From positions 62,001 to 126,000 of the forward strand of contig NZ_CP077084.1 of assembly GCF_014268275.3 (NCBI RefSeq): a DNA stretch of 64,000 bases, written 5' to 3'. The stretch comes from Pseudomonas tritici (lineage in GTDB: Bacteria; Pseudomonadota; Gammaproteobacteria; Pseudomonadales; Pseudomonadaceae). The translations under genes were made by a program, and so were the position numbers. A model generated the notes under the pieces. It did not search any database. It was not told the DNA's origin and saw nothing but the letters and a program-made list of their open reading frames with translations. Within the stretch, counting starts at the first letter, position 1, and each line of letters opens with the position of its first letter. This document shows, one piece after another, positions 26,862 to 37,186 of this stretch.

Positions 26862-28202
26862 ATGGACCCTTCCCCTGGTATCACCCTCGCTACGCTCTTC
26901 GCCGACTTCGGCATGATTCTTTTTGCACTGGTCCTGGTACTGCTCAACGGTTTCTTCGTTGCGGCGGAATTTGCCATGGTCAAACTGCGCTCGACTCGGG
27001 TCGAGGCCATCGCCCACACCAACGGCTGGCGCGGGCAGATCCTGCGCACCGTACACAGCCAGCTCGACGCCTACTTGTCGGCCTGCCAGCTGGGTATCAC
27101 CCTCGCCTCCCTGGGCCTGGGCTGGGTCGGTGAGCCGGCCTTCGCACACATCCTCGAGCCGCTGCTGGGCGCGATGGGCGTCGAGTCCCCGGAAGTCATC
27201 AAAGGCGTGTCGTTCTTTGCCGCCTTCTTCGTGATTTCCTACCTGCACATCGTGGTTGGCGAACTGGCGCCCAAGTCCTGGGCAATTCGCAAGCCCGAGC
27301 TGCTGTCGCTGTGGACTGCGGTGCCGCTGTACCTGTTCTACTGGGCCATGTACCCGGCGATTTACCTGCTCAACGCCAGCGCCAACGCCATCTTGCGCAT
27401 CGCCGGCCAAGGCGAGCCTGGCCCGCACCACGAACACCATTACAGCCGCGAAGAACTCAAACTGATCCTGCACTCCAGCCGTGGCCAGGACCCGAGCGAC
27501 CAAGGCATGCGCGTACTCGCCTCCGCCGTGGAAATGGGCGAGCTGGAAGTGGTGGACTGGGCCAACTCCCGGGAAGACCTGGTGACCCTGGACTTCAACG
27601 CCCCGCTCAAGGAAATACTCGCGCTGTTCCGTCGTCACAAATTCAGCCGTTACCCGGTATATGACGCGGTGCGCAACGAGTTCGTGGGCCTGTTGCACAT
27701 CAAGGATTTGCTGCTGGAGCTGGCCGCCCTGGACCACATCCCCGAATCCTTCAACCTGGCCGAGCTGACCCGCCCGCTGGAGCGTGTGTCGCGGCATATG
27801 CCGTTGTCGCAGTTGCTGGAGCAGTTCCGCAAAGGCGGCGCGCACTTCGCCCTGGTGGAGGAAGCCGACGGCAACATCATCGGCTACCTCACCATGGAGG
27901 ACGTGCTGGAAGTACTGGTTGGCGATATCCAGGACGAACACCGTAAGGCCGAGCGCGGCATCCTGGCCTATCAACCGGGCAAGCTACTGGTACGCGGCGA
28001 TACCCCGCTGTTCAAGGTGGAGCGCTTGCTGGGTGTCGACCTGGACCACATCGAAGCGGAAACCCTGGCCGGGCTGATCTACGACACCCTCAAGCGGGTG
28101 CCGGAAGAGGAAGAAGTGCTGGAGGTGGAAGGCTTGCGCATCATCATCAAGAAGATGAAAGGGCCGAAAATCGTGTTGGCCAAGGTGCTGCTGCTGGATT
28201 GA
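26862..28202 (+). CDS. CNNM/CorC-type transporter-associated membrane protein ("hemolysin family")
   Basis: The 446-residue protein has an N-terminal CNNM (DUF21) transmembrane domain (about 1-195, including AAEFAMVKLRSTRVE and YLHIVVGELAPKSWAIRKP), then a CBS-domain pair (about 210-345, with KFSRYPVYDAVRNEFVGLLHIKDLL and GGAHFALVEEADGNIIGYLTMEDVLE), and a C-terminal CorC/HlyC domain to the end. Family members are linked to magnesium, cobalt or sodium transport or resistance; hemolytic activity is a historical label. The gene is flanked by a REP sequence upstream and converges on a peptidase gene five bases away. Confidence 0.9.
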   Translation: MDPSPGITLATLFADFGMILFALVLVLLNGFFVAAEFAMVKLRSTRVEAIAHTNGWRGQILRTVHSQLDAYLSACQLGITLASLGLGWVGEPAFAHILEPLLGAMGVESPEVIKGVSFFAAFFVISYLHIVVGELAPKSWAIRKPELLSLWTAVPLYLFYWAMYPAIYLLNASANAILRIAGQGEPGPHHEHHYSREELKLILHSSRGQDPSDQGMRVLASAVEMGELEVVDWANSREDLVTLDFNAPLKEILALFRRHKFSRYPVYDAVRNEFVGLLHIKDLLLELAALDHIPESFNLAELTRPLERVSRHMPLSQLLEQFRKGGAHFALVEEADGNIIGYLTMEDVLEVLVGDIQDEHRKAERGILAYQPGKLLVRGDTPLFKVERLLGVDLDHIEAETLAGLIYDTLKRVPEEEEVLEVEGLRIIIKKMKGPKIVLAKVLLLD

Positions 28203-28206
28203 ACCC

Positions 28207-28878
28207 TCAATTGCCCAACGCGAAGTTGGGCAATGCACCCACTGGCTGGTTGAACTCGTACGGGATCGACACCAGCCCCGCCTCGCTGGCGCGCTGCACC
28301 ACAAAATGCAGATGCGGCCCGCTGCTGTTGCCGGTATTGCCCGACAACGCCAGCGGGCTTCCCACCGCTACACGCTGCCCTGCCCTGACACTCACCGAAC
28401 CTTGCTTGAGGTGCAGGTACACGCCCTCGGTGCCGTCATCGTGACGCACCCGCACGAAATTGCCTGAGGCATCACTGCCACGCCCCTCCTGCTCAGTCTC
28501 GGTCTTCACCACCACACCGCTGCGCGCCGCAATGATCGGCGTGCCTTCCGGCATGGCGATGTCCATGGCGTAGCGGCTCTTGGCGTCGGTGTGGCTGAAG
28601 CTACCGTTGGGGCCTTGGCTCAGGCGGAACGGGCCGCCGCGCCAGGGCAAGGGATAGCGGTAGGCTTGTTGTGAATAACGCGGTTGGGGCGCCAGGGGCA
28701 TCAGCGGTTTCACGCGTTCGACCCTACGCTCCTGGATCACAAACGCCTGGGCACCCGGGGTTTGCCGGTCACTGAAAAACACCTCGCCATTGGCATCGGT
28801 GGATTTGTAGAGGGTCATGGCCTGGGTCGAAGTGACGACCGCTGCCAGCCCGCAGCACAGTAGTAAGCGCATGAGCAT
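28207..28878 (-). CDS. Secreted M23 metallopeptidase with N-terminal DUF4124-like segment
   Basis: The 223-residue protein has a signal peptide (about 1-21), a DUF4124-like segment (YKSTDANGEVFFSDRQTP, about 25-42) and a C-terminal LytM/M23 domain. Zinc ligands expected in M23 are visible: the H-T-D-A-K-S-R-Y-A-M-D stretch near residues 96-106 and HLHF near 191-194. It probably cleaves or regulates cleavage of peptidoglycan cross-links in the periplasm. ATG 28878 was chosen for the signal peptide; another ATG two codons later is equally possible. It ends five bases from the convergent CNNM gene. Confidence 0.88.
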   Translation of the reverse strand: MLMRLLLCCGLAAVVTSTQAMTLYKSTDANGEVFFSDRQTPGAQAFVIQERRVERVKPLMPLAPQPRYSQQAYRYPLPWRGGPFRLSQGPNGSFSHTDAKSRYAMDIAMPEGTPIIAARSGVVVKTETEQEGRGSDASGNFVRVRHDDGTEGVYLHLKQGSVSVRAGQRVAVGSPLALSGNTGNSSGPHLHFVVQRASEAGLVSIPYEFNQPVGALPNFALGN

Positions 28879-28934
28879 GGCGTGAACCTGCCGATATGAC
28901 TGCACGGGAGATTAGCTAGCGATCGTTACAGTCT

Positions 28935-29067
28935 GTAGTGAGCGGGCTTGTCCCGCGCTGGGTGGCGAAGCCGCCCTAATGCAGCCACCGCATTTTTTCA
29001 GATGAAACGCGTCGTCTGGTTTTGGGGCGGCTTCGCCACCCAGCGCGGGACAAGCCCGCTCACTACA
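28935..29067. repeat. Long perfect palindrome, second REP-like family
   Basis: Two 43-base arms are exact inverted copies (outer sequence TGTAGTGAGCGGGCTTGTCC) separated by about 47 bases. The core differs from the other REPs in the window (CCGCGCTGGGTGGCGAAGCC in place of GCCTGCGATGGC). It begins three bases beyond the response regulator stop codon and should form its transcript end. Confidence 0.93.
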
Positions 29068-29069
29068 AA

Positions 29070-29978
29070 TCACGCACCCGGCACAAAATGCTTCTGCGCC
29101 GTACCGCGTGCAATCAGGCGGGAGATGTAGTCGAGCTTCTGCGCGTCCTGGTCGATAAACCGGAAGGTCAGTTGCAGCCAGTCGCTATCAGGCTTGGGTT
29201 CGAAGGCGACGATGGCATGCAGGTAGCCGTTGAGGCGCGCCACTTCAGCGTTGTCGCCTTGTTCCAGGTCGAGCACGGCGCTTTCCAGTACCTGAGGCAG
29301 GACTTCGCCGCGACGGACCACCAACAGCGCTTCCTTTATGCTCAACGCCTTGATCACGCATTGTTGGGTGCCACTGGACAGGCGCAACTGACCTTGACCA
29401 CGACCGCCGGCCGGGGATGCCGCGGCAGGCGCTTGAGCCGCTGGGCTGTTGAGCAGGCCTCGGCTCGGAGCAGGAGCAGCAGCCACTGGTGCCGACTTGA
29501 CCGCTTCGGGTTTGCCGCCGGTCAGGGCGCTCAGGGAGTCGTTGCCGAAGGCCGAGTTCATCTTGGTGGGTGCGCTGGCGACCAGGGCGTCGAGGCGGCC
29601 AACCTTATGCAGCGCCTGCTTGACCTTGCTCAGCAGCTGTTCGTTGGTGAACGGCTTGCTGACGTAGCCGGAAACCCCGGCCTGGATGGCCTGGACCACG
29701 TTTTCCTTGTCGCCACGGCTGGTCACCATCACAAATGGCATGGCCTTGAGGTGAGGTTGCTCACGGCACCAGGTCAACAGCTCAAGCCCGGACATCTCCG
29801 GCATTTCCCAGTCGCACAGCACCAGGTCGAAGGATTCGCGCATCAGGATGGCCTGGGCCTTTTTACCGTTCACCGCGTCTTCAAGCTTGATCCCGGGGAA
29901 GTAGTTGCGCAGGCACTTCTTCACCAGGTCGCGGATAAACGAGGCGTCATCCACCACCAATACACTGACTTTACTCAT
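29070..29978 (-). CDS. Response regulator with receiver domain and C-terminal PilZ-like region
   Basis: The 302-residue protein has an N-terminal receiver domain (1-125) with phospho-acceptor D56 (LVLCDWEMPEMSG), T87-S88 region and K108 in SKPF. An Ala/Pro-rich linker (about 140-195) follows, then a C-terminal domain of about 100 residues (CVIKALSIKEALLVVRRGEVLPQVLESAVLDLEQ...) that may be a degenerate PilZ-like or other output domain. It corresponds by position to the response regulator gene next to phoU in P. aeruginosa. No kinase is adjacent. The output is unknown; I am confident only of the receiver. Confidence 0.85.
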   Translation of the reverse strand: MSKVSVLVVDDASFIRDLVKKCLRNYFPGIKLEDAVNGKKAQAILMRESFDLVLCDWEMPEMSGLELLTWCREQPHLKAMPFVMVTSRGDKENVVQAIQAGVSGYVSKPFTNEQLLSKVKQALHKVGRLDALVASAPTKMNSAFGNDSLSALTGGKPEAVKSAPVAAAPAPSRGLLNSPAAQAPAAASPAGGRGQGQLRLSSGTQQCVIKALSIKEALLVVRRGEVLPQVLESAVLDLEQGDNAEVARLNGYLHAIVAFEPKPDSDWLQLTFRFIDQDAQKLDYISRLIARGTAQKHFVPGA

Positions 29979-30105
29979 CGACCCTTCATCCTATAAAAAC
30001 TTCGGCACGCAAGACGCCTGACTGATGGCATTTTGCCAAAACTCTGCAGTCACGTTCGGACTATCTTTCATCCGAAACGTAATAAATTCAGCTGCCGCAA
30101 ACGAA

Positions 30106-30130
30106 AACGCCCGACCAAAGGCCGGGCGTT
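30106..30130 (-). terminator. Intrinsic terminator after phoU
   Basis: On the minus strand an AACGCCCG stem with its inverse is followed by TTTTCGTTT. It lies 17 bases after the phoU stop and ends the pst-phoU transcript. Confidence 0.88.
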
Positions 30131-30146
30131 AATTTCTCGGGCAACC

Positions 30147-30908
30147 TTACTTATCGTCAGTTACGCCCGGAACATTAGGGATTTGATCGACTGAACCTTC
30201 AACTTCGGCCTTCATGCGCTTGAGGCCCATGTGCCGTACGTCGGTGCCGCGCACCAGGTAGATCACCAATTCCGAGATATTGCGCGCGTGGTCGCCGATC
30301 CGCTCCAGGGAGCGCAGTACCCAGATAATGCTCAAGACCCGCGAGATAGAGCGCGGGTCTTCCATCATGTAGGTCGCCAGCTCGCGCAGCGCGGTCTTGT
30401 ACTCGCGGTCAATGACCTTGTCGTACTGGGCCACCGACAGGGCCAGGTCAGCGTCGAAGCGCGCAAACGCGTCGAGTGCATCACGCACCATGTTGCGCAC
30501 CTGGTCGCCGATATGACGCACTTCCACGTAACCACGCGGTGCTTCGCCTTCTTCGCACAGCTGGATGGCACGGCGGGCGATCTTGGTGGCTTCGTCGCCG
30601 ATGCGCTCCAGGTCGATCACCGACTTGGAGATGCTGATGATCAAACGCAGGTCGGACGCTGCCGGTTGGCGACGGGCGAGAATGCGCAGGCATTCTTCGT
30701 CGATGTTGCGTTCCATCTGGTTGATCTGGTCATCGATCTCCCGCACTTGCTGGGCCAGGCCCGAGTCGGCCTCGATCAGCGCAGTGACGGCGTCGTTGAC
30801 TTGCTTTTCCACCAGCCCGCCCATCGCCAGGAGGTGGCTGCGCACTTCCTCGAGCTCGGCGTTGAACTGCGCGGAGATGTGGTGGGTAAGGCCTTCTTTG
30901 CTAATCAT
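30147..30908 (-). CDS. phoU: Phosphate transport regulator PhoU
   Basis: PhoU links the PstSCAB transporter to PhoR and keeps PhoR in the inhibitory state at high phosphate. The 253-residue protein consists of two three-helix PhoU repeats with the metal-binding E/DxxxD motifs, seen around ERIGDEATKIARRA (residues 83-96) and LERIGDHARNISELVIYLV (about 196-214). It is the last gene of the pst operon, 70 bases after pstB. Confidence 0.96.
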   Translation of the reverse strand: MISKEGLTHHISAQFNAELEEVRSHLLAMGGLVEKQVNDAVTALIEADSGLAQQVREIDDQINQMERNIDEECLRILARRQPAASDLRLIISISKSVIDLERIGDEATKIARRAIQLCEEGEAPRGYVEVRHIGDQVRNMVRDALDAFARFDADLALSVAQYDKVIDREYKTALRELATYMMEDPRSISRVLSIIWVLRSLERIGDHARNISELVIYLVRGTDVRHMGLKRMKAEVEGSVDQIPNVPGVTDDK

Positions 30909-30978
30909 GTTGGCGTCCTTGGAGCGTCCGGTAAGGTGCGGAGAACCGCAGCGTCAGTGCGATGAGAACCACAGCGTC

Positions 30979-31812
<834 letters not shown>

Positions 31813-31893
31813 GGGATGCTCCCTGTGCTACCAATTCGTTTCGTTGAACCGCCGGGGCGGTTTACTCAAAAATCTGTGTCTGGCGCTGGCCCC

Positions 31894-31980
31894 TGTGGGA
31901 GCTGGCTTGCCTGCGATGGCATCACCGCGGTGTACCTGCTAAACCCAGTCGTCTGCATCGCAGGCAAGCCAGCCCCCACA
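31894..31980. repeat. REP palindrome inside the pst operon between pstA and pstB
   Basis: Arms TGTGGGAGCTGGCTTGCCTG / inverse with one change in the right arm (CCCCCACA), enclosing GCGATG...CATCG. It lies between the pstA stop and the pstB start and could give differential mRNA stability. Confidence 0.9.
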
Positions 31981-31999
31981 TTGACCGTGTCCGGCCCGC

Positions 32000-33670
32000 T
32001 TAGCTGTCCAACGCCTTGTATTTTTCGCGCAGGTGGTTACGGATCCACACCGCCGACAAGTTGAGCGTGGCGATCACCAGCACCAGCAACAAGGCGGTGG
32101 CGTACACCAGTGGCCGTGCCGCCTCGACGTTAGGGCTCTGGAAGCCGACGTCATAAATATGGAAGCCCAGGTGCATGATCTTCTGGTCCAGGTGCAGGTA
32201 CGGATAGTTGCCGTCCAGCGGCAGCGACGGGGCCAGCTTCACTACACCGACCAACATCAGCGGCGCCACTTCACCGGCGGCGCGGGCCACGGCGAGGATC
32301 ATGCCGGTCATCATCGCCGGGCTGGCCATCGGCAGCACGATCTTCCACAGCGTTTCCGCCTTGGTCGCGCCGAGTGCCAAGGAACCTTCACGTACGGTGC
32401 GAGGAATCCGCGCAAGGCCTTCTTCGGTGGCCACGATCACCACCGGCACCGCCAGCAGCGCGAGGGTCAACGAAGCCCAAAGCAGGCCCGGCGTACCGAA
32501 GGTCGGCGCCGGCAGGGCTTCGGCGAAGAACAGGCGGTCAACCGAGCCACCCAATACATACACGAAGAAGCCCAGGCCGAACACGCCGTAGACGATGGCC
32601 GGTACGCCGGCCAGGTTGTTCACGGCGATACGGATGATGCGCGTCAACGTGTTCTGCTTGGCGTATTCACGCAGGTACACCGCCGCCAGCACGCCGAACG
32701 GCGTCACGATCATTGCCATGATCAGGGTCATCATCACGGTGCCGAAGATGGCCGGGAAGATCCCGCCTTCGGTGTTGGCTTCCCGCGGGTCATCGCTGAG
32801 GAATTCCCAGACCTTGCTGAAGTAGAAGCCGATCTTGGTCATCGTGCCCATGGCGTTAGGCTGGTAGGCGTGCACCACTTTGCCGATGCCGATTTCCACT
32901 TCCTTGCCGTTGCCGTCACGGGCGGTCAGCGAGTCGCGGTTGAACTGGGCATGCAGGTCGGCCAAGCGTGCTTCGATGTCTTGGTAACGGGCATTCAGTT
33001 CGGCGCGGTCAGCGTCCATGTCGGCTTGGGCGGCGGCGTCGAGCTTGCCTTCCAGCTCCAGTTTGCGACCGTGCAGGCGGATGCGTTCAAGGCCGGCGTT
33101 GATCGCGCCAATGTCGGACTTCTCCAGGGTCTTGAGCTGGACAGCCAGCTTGTTGACGCGGTCGACACGGGCCTGCAGCTCTGGCCACGCAGCTTCGCCT
33201 TCGGCGATGACCTTGCCATCCTGTTTGACGTTGACCAGCGTGCCGTAGAAGTTGCCCCACTCACGCCGCTCGATGGTCATCAGGTTCGCAGGCGTGGTCT
33301 GGTCCTTGAGCCACTCGCCGACGATCCAGGTGAAGTCGTTGCCGTTCAGGTCGCGGTTGCCGACCTTGATCAGCTCGCGGGTCATGAATTCCGGGCCTTG
33401 GTCCGGCACGGGCAGGCCAGCGCTTTTCAGGCGCTCACGCGGTACTTCTTCTTTCTGCACCACTTCGCCGATGACGATGTGATTGGCCTGGCCCGGTACG
33501 GTGTAGTTGGCCTGGATCAGGTCGGCTGGCCAGAAGTGGCCCAAACCACGCACCGCAATCACAGCCAGCAAACCAATGGTCATGATGACCGCGATGGACA
33601 CCGCGCCACCGCTGATCCAGACGCCCGGGGCGCCGCTCTTGAACCATCCATTCAGGGAGTTCTGTTTCAC
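32000..33670 (-). CDS. pstA: Phosphate ABC transporter permease PstA, with large periplasmic insertion
   Basis: The 556-residue protein is much longer than the about 300 residues of E. coli PstA. One transmembrane segment (about 20-45, VSIAVIMTIGLLAVIAVRGLG) is followed by a soluble, coiled-coil-rich stretch of about 250 residues (charged, with LEKSDIGAINAGLERIRLHGRKLELEGKL), and then the transporter core of about five membrane segments from residue 310 on. The EAA-type loop reads EGLARIPRTVREGSLALGATKAETLWKIVLP. This extended form is normal in pseudomonads. It lies 15 bases after pstC. Confidence 0.94.
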   Translation of the reverse strand: MKQNSLNGWFKSGAPGVWISGGAVSIAVIMTIGLLAVIAVRGLGHFWPADLIQANYTVPGQANHIVIGEVVQKEEVPRERLKSAGLPVPDQGPEFMTRELIKVGNRDLNGNDFTWIVGEWLKDQTTPANLMTIERREWGNFYGTLVNVKQDGKVIAEGEAAWPELQARVDRVNKLAVQLKTLEKSDIGAINAGLERIRLHGRKLELEGKLDAAAQADMDADRAELNARYQDIEARLADLHAQFNRDSLTARDGNGKEVEIGIGKVVHAYQPNAMGTMTKIGFYFSKVWEFLSDDPREANTEGGIFPAIFGTVMMTLIMAMIVTPFGVLAAVYLREYAKQNTLTRIIRIAVNNLAGVPAIVYGVFGLGFFVYVLGGSVDRLFFAEALPAPTFGTPGLLWASLTLALLAVPVVIVATEEGLARIPRTVREGSLALGATKAETLWKIVLPMASPAMMTGMILAVARAAGEVAPLMLVGVVKLAPSLPLDGNYPYLHLDQKIMHLGFHIYDVGFQSPNVEAARPLVYATALLLVLVIATLNLSAVWIRNHLREKYKALDS

Positions 33671-33685
33671 AGACTTCTACCTTTC

Positions 33686-35971
33686 TTAAAGCGACGAGTA
33701 TTTCTTGCGCAGACGCTGACGGATCAGCTCGGCGAGGGTGTTCATGATGAAGGTGAACAACAGCAGCACCAGCGCCGAGAGGAACAGCACGCGGTAGTGA
33801 CTGCCGCCGACTTCCGACTCGGGCATTTCCACCGCGACGTTGGCCGCGAGCGTGCGCAGGCCTTCGAACAGGTTCATTTCCATCACCGGGGTGTTACCGG
33901 TGGCCATCAACACGATCATGGTCTCGCCGACAGCGCGGCCCATGCCGATCATCAGCGCCGAGAAGATGCCCGGGCTGGCGGTCAGAATCACCACGCGCGT
34001 CATGGTCTGCCACGGGGTGGCGCCCAGGGCCAGGGAGCCCAGGGTCAGGCCGCGCGGCACGCTGAACACAGCGTCTTCGGCGATGGAGTAAATGTTCGGG
34101 ATCACCGCGAAGCCCATGGCCAAACCGACCACCAGGGCGTTGCGCTGGTCGTAGGTGATGCCTAGGTCGTGAGAGATCCACATACGCATGTCACCGCCAA
34201 AGAACCAGGTCTCCAGGTAGGGGCTCATGTACAGCGAGAGCCAACCCACAAACAGGATCACCGGGATCAGGATCGCACTTTCCCAACCATCGGGAACGCG
34301 CAGGCGGATCGACTCAGGCAGGCGGCTGAACACGAAGCCGGCGACCAGGATGCCAATCGGCAACAGCATCAGCAGGCTGAAAATCCCCGGTAGATGCCCT
34401 TCCACATACGGCGCCAGGAACAGGCCGGCGAAGAAGCCGAGGATCACCGTCGGCATGGCTTCCATCAGCTCGATCACCGGCTTGACCTTGCGGCGCAGGC
34501 TCGGAGCCATGAAGTAAGCGGTGTAGATCGCCGCGGCAACGGCGAGCGGCGCAGCCAGCAGCATGGCGTAGAACGCAGCCTTCAAGGTGCCGAAGGTCAG
34601 CGGGGCCAGGCTCATCTTGGGTTCGAAGTCGGTGTTGGCGGCGGTCGATTGCCAGACGTATTTAGGCTCGTCGTAGTTTTCGTACCAGACCTTGCTCCAC
34701 AACGCGCTCCAGGAGACTTCCGGGTGCGGGTTGTCCAGCATCAACGGCTGCAACTTACCGCCGGCTTCCACGATCACGCGGTTGGCGCGGGGCGACAGGC
34801 CATACACGCCTTGTCCGTCGACGACCGGGTCAACCAGCAGCGTGCGGTGCGCGGTGCTGTGGAACACGCCAAACTTGCCGGAGGCATCGAGGGCAGTGAA
34901 GCCTTTGCGACGCTCTTCAGCGGAAATTTCAACGATAGGCGTGGTGCCCATCTGGAAGGTGCGGATCTGCTTGAGGTGCTGCTCGCCATCCGGGTCACGG
35001 GCCATGAACCACTGGGCCAGGCCGCCCTTGGAGTTACCGATGATCAGCGAGATACCACCCACCAACTGAGTGCTGGCGGTGACTTCAGCGTTGCCGTCTT
35101 CCAGCAGCTTGTAGCGACCGTTGAGGCTGTTGTCGCGCAGGCTGAATACATCGGCGAGGGCACGGCCGTTAATCACATAGAGCCACTGCTGGCGTGGGTC
35201 GATGAAGATCGCCTTCACGGGCTCAGTCATTTGCGGCAGCTCGATACGCTTCTGCTCACTGGTGACTTCGCCGGTCATCATGTTTTCTTCGCGGCTCAGG
35301 GACAGCACGTTCAAGTGCGAACCGGCCGAACCGGCGACTACCAAGGTGGAGTCCGTGGCATTGAGGGCGACGTGCTCCAACGGACGGCCGGCGTCATCCA
35401 GCACGATCGGGGTTTCACCGTAGGGGTATTCGATTGCAGGCGAAATGGTTTTGTTGCCGTCCGGGTAGGACACCTTATAGGTGTGGCGGAACACCAGGGA
35501 CTGGCCGTTGGACAAACCCAGGATCACCAGCGGGCTGCCGGGTTGGTCTTCACCGATGGACGCAACGCTGGTGCCGGCGGGCAGGGGCAGGTCGACACGC
35601 TTGAGTTCGGCGCCCGTCGCCACATCAAAGAACAGCGCCTGGCCCTTGTCGGAAACCCGCATGGCAACTTGGTTCTGTTCTTCGAGGGAGATCATCAGCG
35701 GCTTGCCGGCGTCCTGGATCCAGGCCGGGGTCAGTGCGTCTTCCTTGGTCAATGAGGCGCCCTGGAACAAGGGCGCGACGACATAAGCAAGAAAGAAGAA
35801 AATCAGGGTGATGGCGCCGAGGACAGCGAGGCCGCCGACCAGTACATACCAACGGGTCAGTCGGTCCTTGAGCGCGCGAATGCGGCGTTTGCGTTGCAGC
35901 TCAGGCGTATTGAAATCAATGCGCTTGGGGGGAGAAGTCGTCGTCATGGTGGAATTGGCCAGATCATTCAT
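33686..35971 (-). CDS. pstC: Phosphate ABC transporter permease PstC, with large periplasmic domain
   Basis: This 761-residue permease has a transmembrane segment near residues 45-70, a large soluble region (about 75-440) rich in beta-propeller-like strands (SIGEDQPGSPLVILGLSNGQSLVFR, AIFIDPRQQWLYVINGR), and a C-terminal permease core of about six membrane segments with the EAA loop SVPRGLTLGSLALGATPWQTMTRVVI. The E. coli protein is about 320 residues, so the extra region is a lineage-specific extension. I chose ATG 35971; a GTG two codons upstream at 35977 is possible. A strong PHO box lies 23 bases upstream. Confidence 0.93.
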   Translation of the reverse strand: MNDLANSTMTTTSPPKRIDFNTPELQRKRRIRALKDRLTRWYVLVGGLAVLGAITLIFFFLAYVVAPLFQGASLTKEDALTPAWIQDAGKPLMISLEEQNQVAMRVSDKGQALFFDVATGAELKRVDLPLPAGTSVASIGEDQPGSPLVILGLSNGQSLVFRHTYKVSYPDGNKTISPAIEYPYGETPIVLDDAGRPLEHVALNATDSTLVVAGSAGSHLNVLSLSREENMMTGEVTSEQKRIELPQMTEPVKAIFIDPRQQWLYVINGRALADVFSLRDNSLNGRYKLLEDGNAEVTASTQLVGGISLIIGNSKGGLAQWFMARDPDGEQHLKQIRTFQMGTTPIVEISAEERRKGFTALDASGKFGVFHSTAHRTLLVDPVVDGQGVYGLSPRANRVIVEAGGKLQPLMLDNPHPEVSWSALWSKVWYENYDEPKYVWQSTAANTDFEPKMSLAPLTFGTLKAAFYAMLLAAPLAVAAAIYTAYFMAPSLRRKVKPVIELMEAMPTVILGFFAGLFLAPYVEGHLPGIFSLLMLLPIGILVAGFVFSRLPESIRLRVPDGWESAILIPVILFVGWLSLYMSPYLETWFFGGDMRMWISHDLGITYDQRNALVVGLAMGFAVIPNIYSIAEDAVFSVPRGLTLGSLALGATPWQTMTRVVILTASPGIFSALMIGMGRAVGETMIVLMATGNTPVMEMNLFEGLRTLAANVAVEMPESEVGGSHYRVLFLSALVLLLFTFIMNTLAELIRQRLRKKYSSL

Positions 35972-35993
35972 GCGCACACCCTAGCGATCCTGT

Positions 35994-36011
35994 ATGACAG
36001 AAAGATGACAG
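35994..36011 (-). promoter_or_regulatory. PHO box upstream of pstC
   Basis: Read on the minus strand, CTGTCATCTTTCTGTCAT holds two perfect CTGTCAT half-sites separated by four bases. It provides pstCAB-phoU with its own PhoB-dependent promoter, separate from that of pstS. Confidence 0.93.
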
Positions 36012-36071
36012 TGCAGTGACGCAACAAATCCGCCGCGAAGCATAGCTGGCAGCGGATTGGAAAATTCGGAT

Positions 36072-36095
36072 GCGGAGCCGGCAGGCCGGCCCCGC
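36072..36095 (-). terminator. Probable terminator after pstS
   Basis: On the minus strand a GC-rich 10-bp stem with one mismatch (GCGGGGCCGG pairing with CCGGCTCCGC) is followed by a short ATTTT. It lies 8 bases beyond the pstS stop and would explain separate pstS transcription. Confidence 0.65.
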
Positions 36096-36103
36096 AGAGG
36101 CAA

Positions 36104-37090
36104 TCAGTTGCCTTCTTTCAGACCCAGGTCAGCCAGTGCCTTGGCGGCGACTTTGGCTGGCAGTGGGATGTAGCCGTCTTTCACTACAACTTCCTGGCCC
36201 TGTTTGGACAGCACCAGCTTCACGAACTCAGCTTCCAGCGGAGCCAGAGGCTTGTTCGGGGCTTTGTTGACGTAAACGTAGAGGAAGCGCGACAGCGGGT
36301 ATTTGCCGTTCAGGGCGTTTTCTTCGCTGTCTTCGATGAACTCAGTGCTGCCTTTCTTGGCCAGGGCCACTGTTTTCACGCTGGCGGTCTTGTAGCCGAT
36401 GCCCGAGTAACCGATGCCGTTCAGCGAGGAGCTGATCGACTGCACGACCGAAGCCGAGCCTGGTTGTTCGTTCACGTTTGGCTTGTAGTCGCCTTTGCAC
36501 AGGGCTTCTTCTTTGAAGTAGCCGTAGGTGCCGGACACCGAGTTACGACCGAACAGTTGTACTGGCTTGTTAGCCAGGTCGCCGGTCACGCCCAGGTCAC
36601 CCCAGGTTTTCACGTCGGCTTTGCCACCGCACAGGCGAGTCGAGGAGAAGATGGCGTCGACTTGTTCCATGGTCAGGTGCTGGATCGGGTTGTCCTTGTG
36701 CACGAATACAGCCAAGGCATCCACGGCAACCGGGATAGCGGTTGGCTTGTAGCCGTACTTCTGCTCGAAGGCGGCCAGTTCGGTGTCCTTCATCTTGCGG
36801 CTCATCGGGCCCAGGTTGGAGGTGCCTTCAGTCAGCGCAGGTGGCGCAGTAGCGGAGCCGGCAGCTTGAATCTGAATGTTGACGTTCGGGTATTCCTTCT
36901 TGTAACCCTCGGCCCACAGGGTCATCAGGTTAGCCAGGGTATCGGAACCAACGCTGGACAAGTTGCCCGACACACCAGTGGTCTTAACGTAAGCCGGGAT
37001 TGCCGGATCAACACCAGCGGCCACCGCGTTGGCGGTCGCAACGCCAGCAGCGACAAAAGTCATTGCCGCCATCAAACGTTTCAGTTTCAT
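36104..37090 (-). CDS. pstS: Periplasmic phosphate-binding protein PstS
   Basis: PstS captures phosphate in the periplasm and delivers it to PstC-PstA. The 328-residue precursor begins [25 protein letters not shown], a clear signal peptide cleaved near residue 25. The phosphate-binding segments include [17 protein letters not shown] (about 40-56), and [13 protein letters not shown] (about 193). It matches the DING/PstS type of P. aeruginosa. It is separated from pstC by a terminator and an independent PHO box. Confidence 0.97.
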   Translation of the reverse strand: MKLKRLMAAMTFVAAGVATANAVAAGVDPAIPAYVKTTGVSGNLSSVGSDTLANLMTLWAEGYKKEYPNVNIQIQAAGSATAPPALTEGTSNLGPMSRKMKDTELAAFEQKYGYKPTAIPVAVDALAVFVHKDNPIQHLTMEQVDAIFSSTRLCGGKADVKTWGDLGVTGDLANKPVQLFGRNSVSGTYGYFKEEALCKGDYKPNVNEQPGSASVVQSISSSLNGIGYSGIGYKTASVKTVALAKKGSTEFIEDSEENALNGKYPLSRFLYVYVNKAPNKPLAPLEAEFVKLVLSKQGQEVVVKDGYIPLPAKVAAKALADLGLKEGN

Positions 37091-37168
37091 GCCTTGCTCC
37101 TAGCAGATAGGGATAATTGGATCGGGGCCAAGTATCAGGAGGCCGTGTGAACACTCTATGTCGGGAAT

Positions 37169-37186
37169 GTGACAGTTAGATGAAAG
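37169..37186 (-). promoter_or_regulatory. PHO box upstream of pstS
   Basis: On the minus strand the sequence CTTTCATCTAACTGTCAC contains two near-perfect PhoB half-sites with the standard four-base spacing, 79 bases upstream of the pstS start. Confidence 0.93.

Noticed and set aside
32033..34165. Open frame of 710 codons on the plus strand
   Set aside because: Antisense to pstA and pstC; composition rich in His, Arg and Gln, no recognisable domain.
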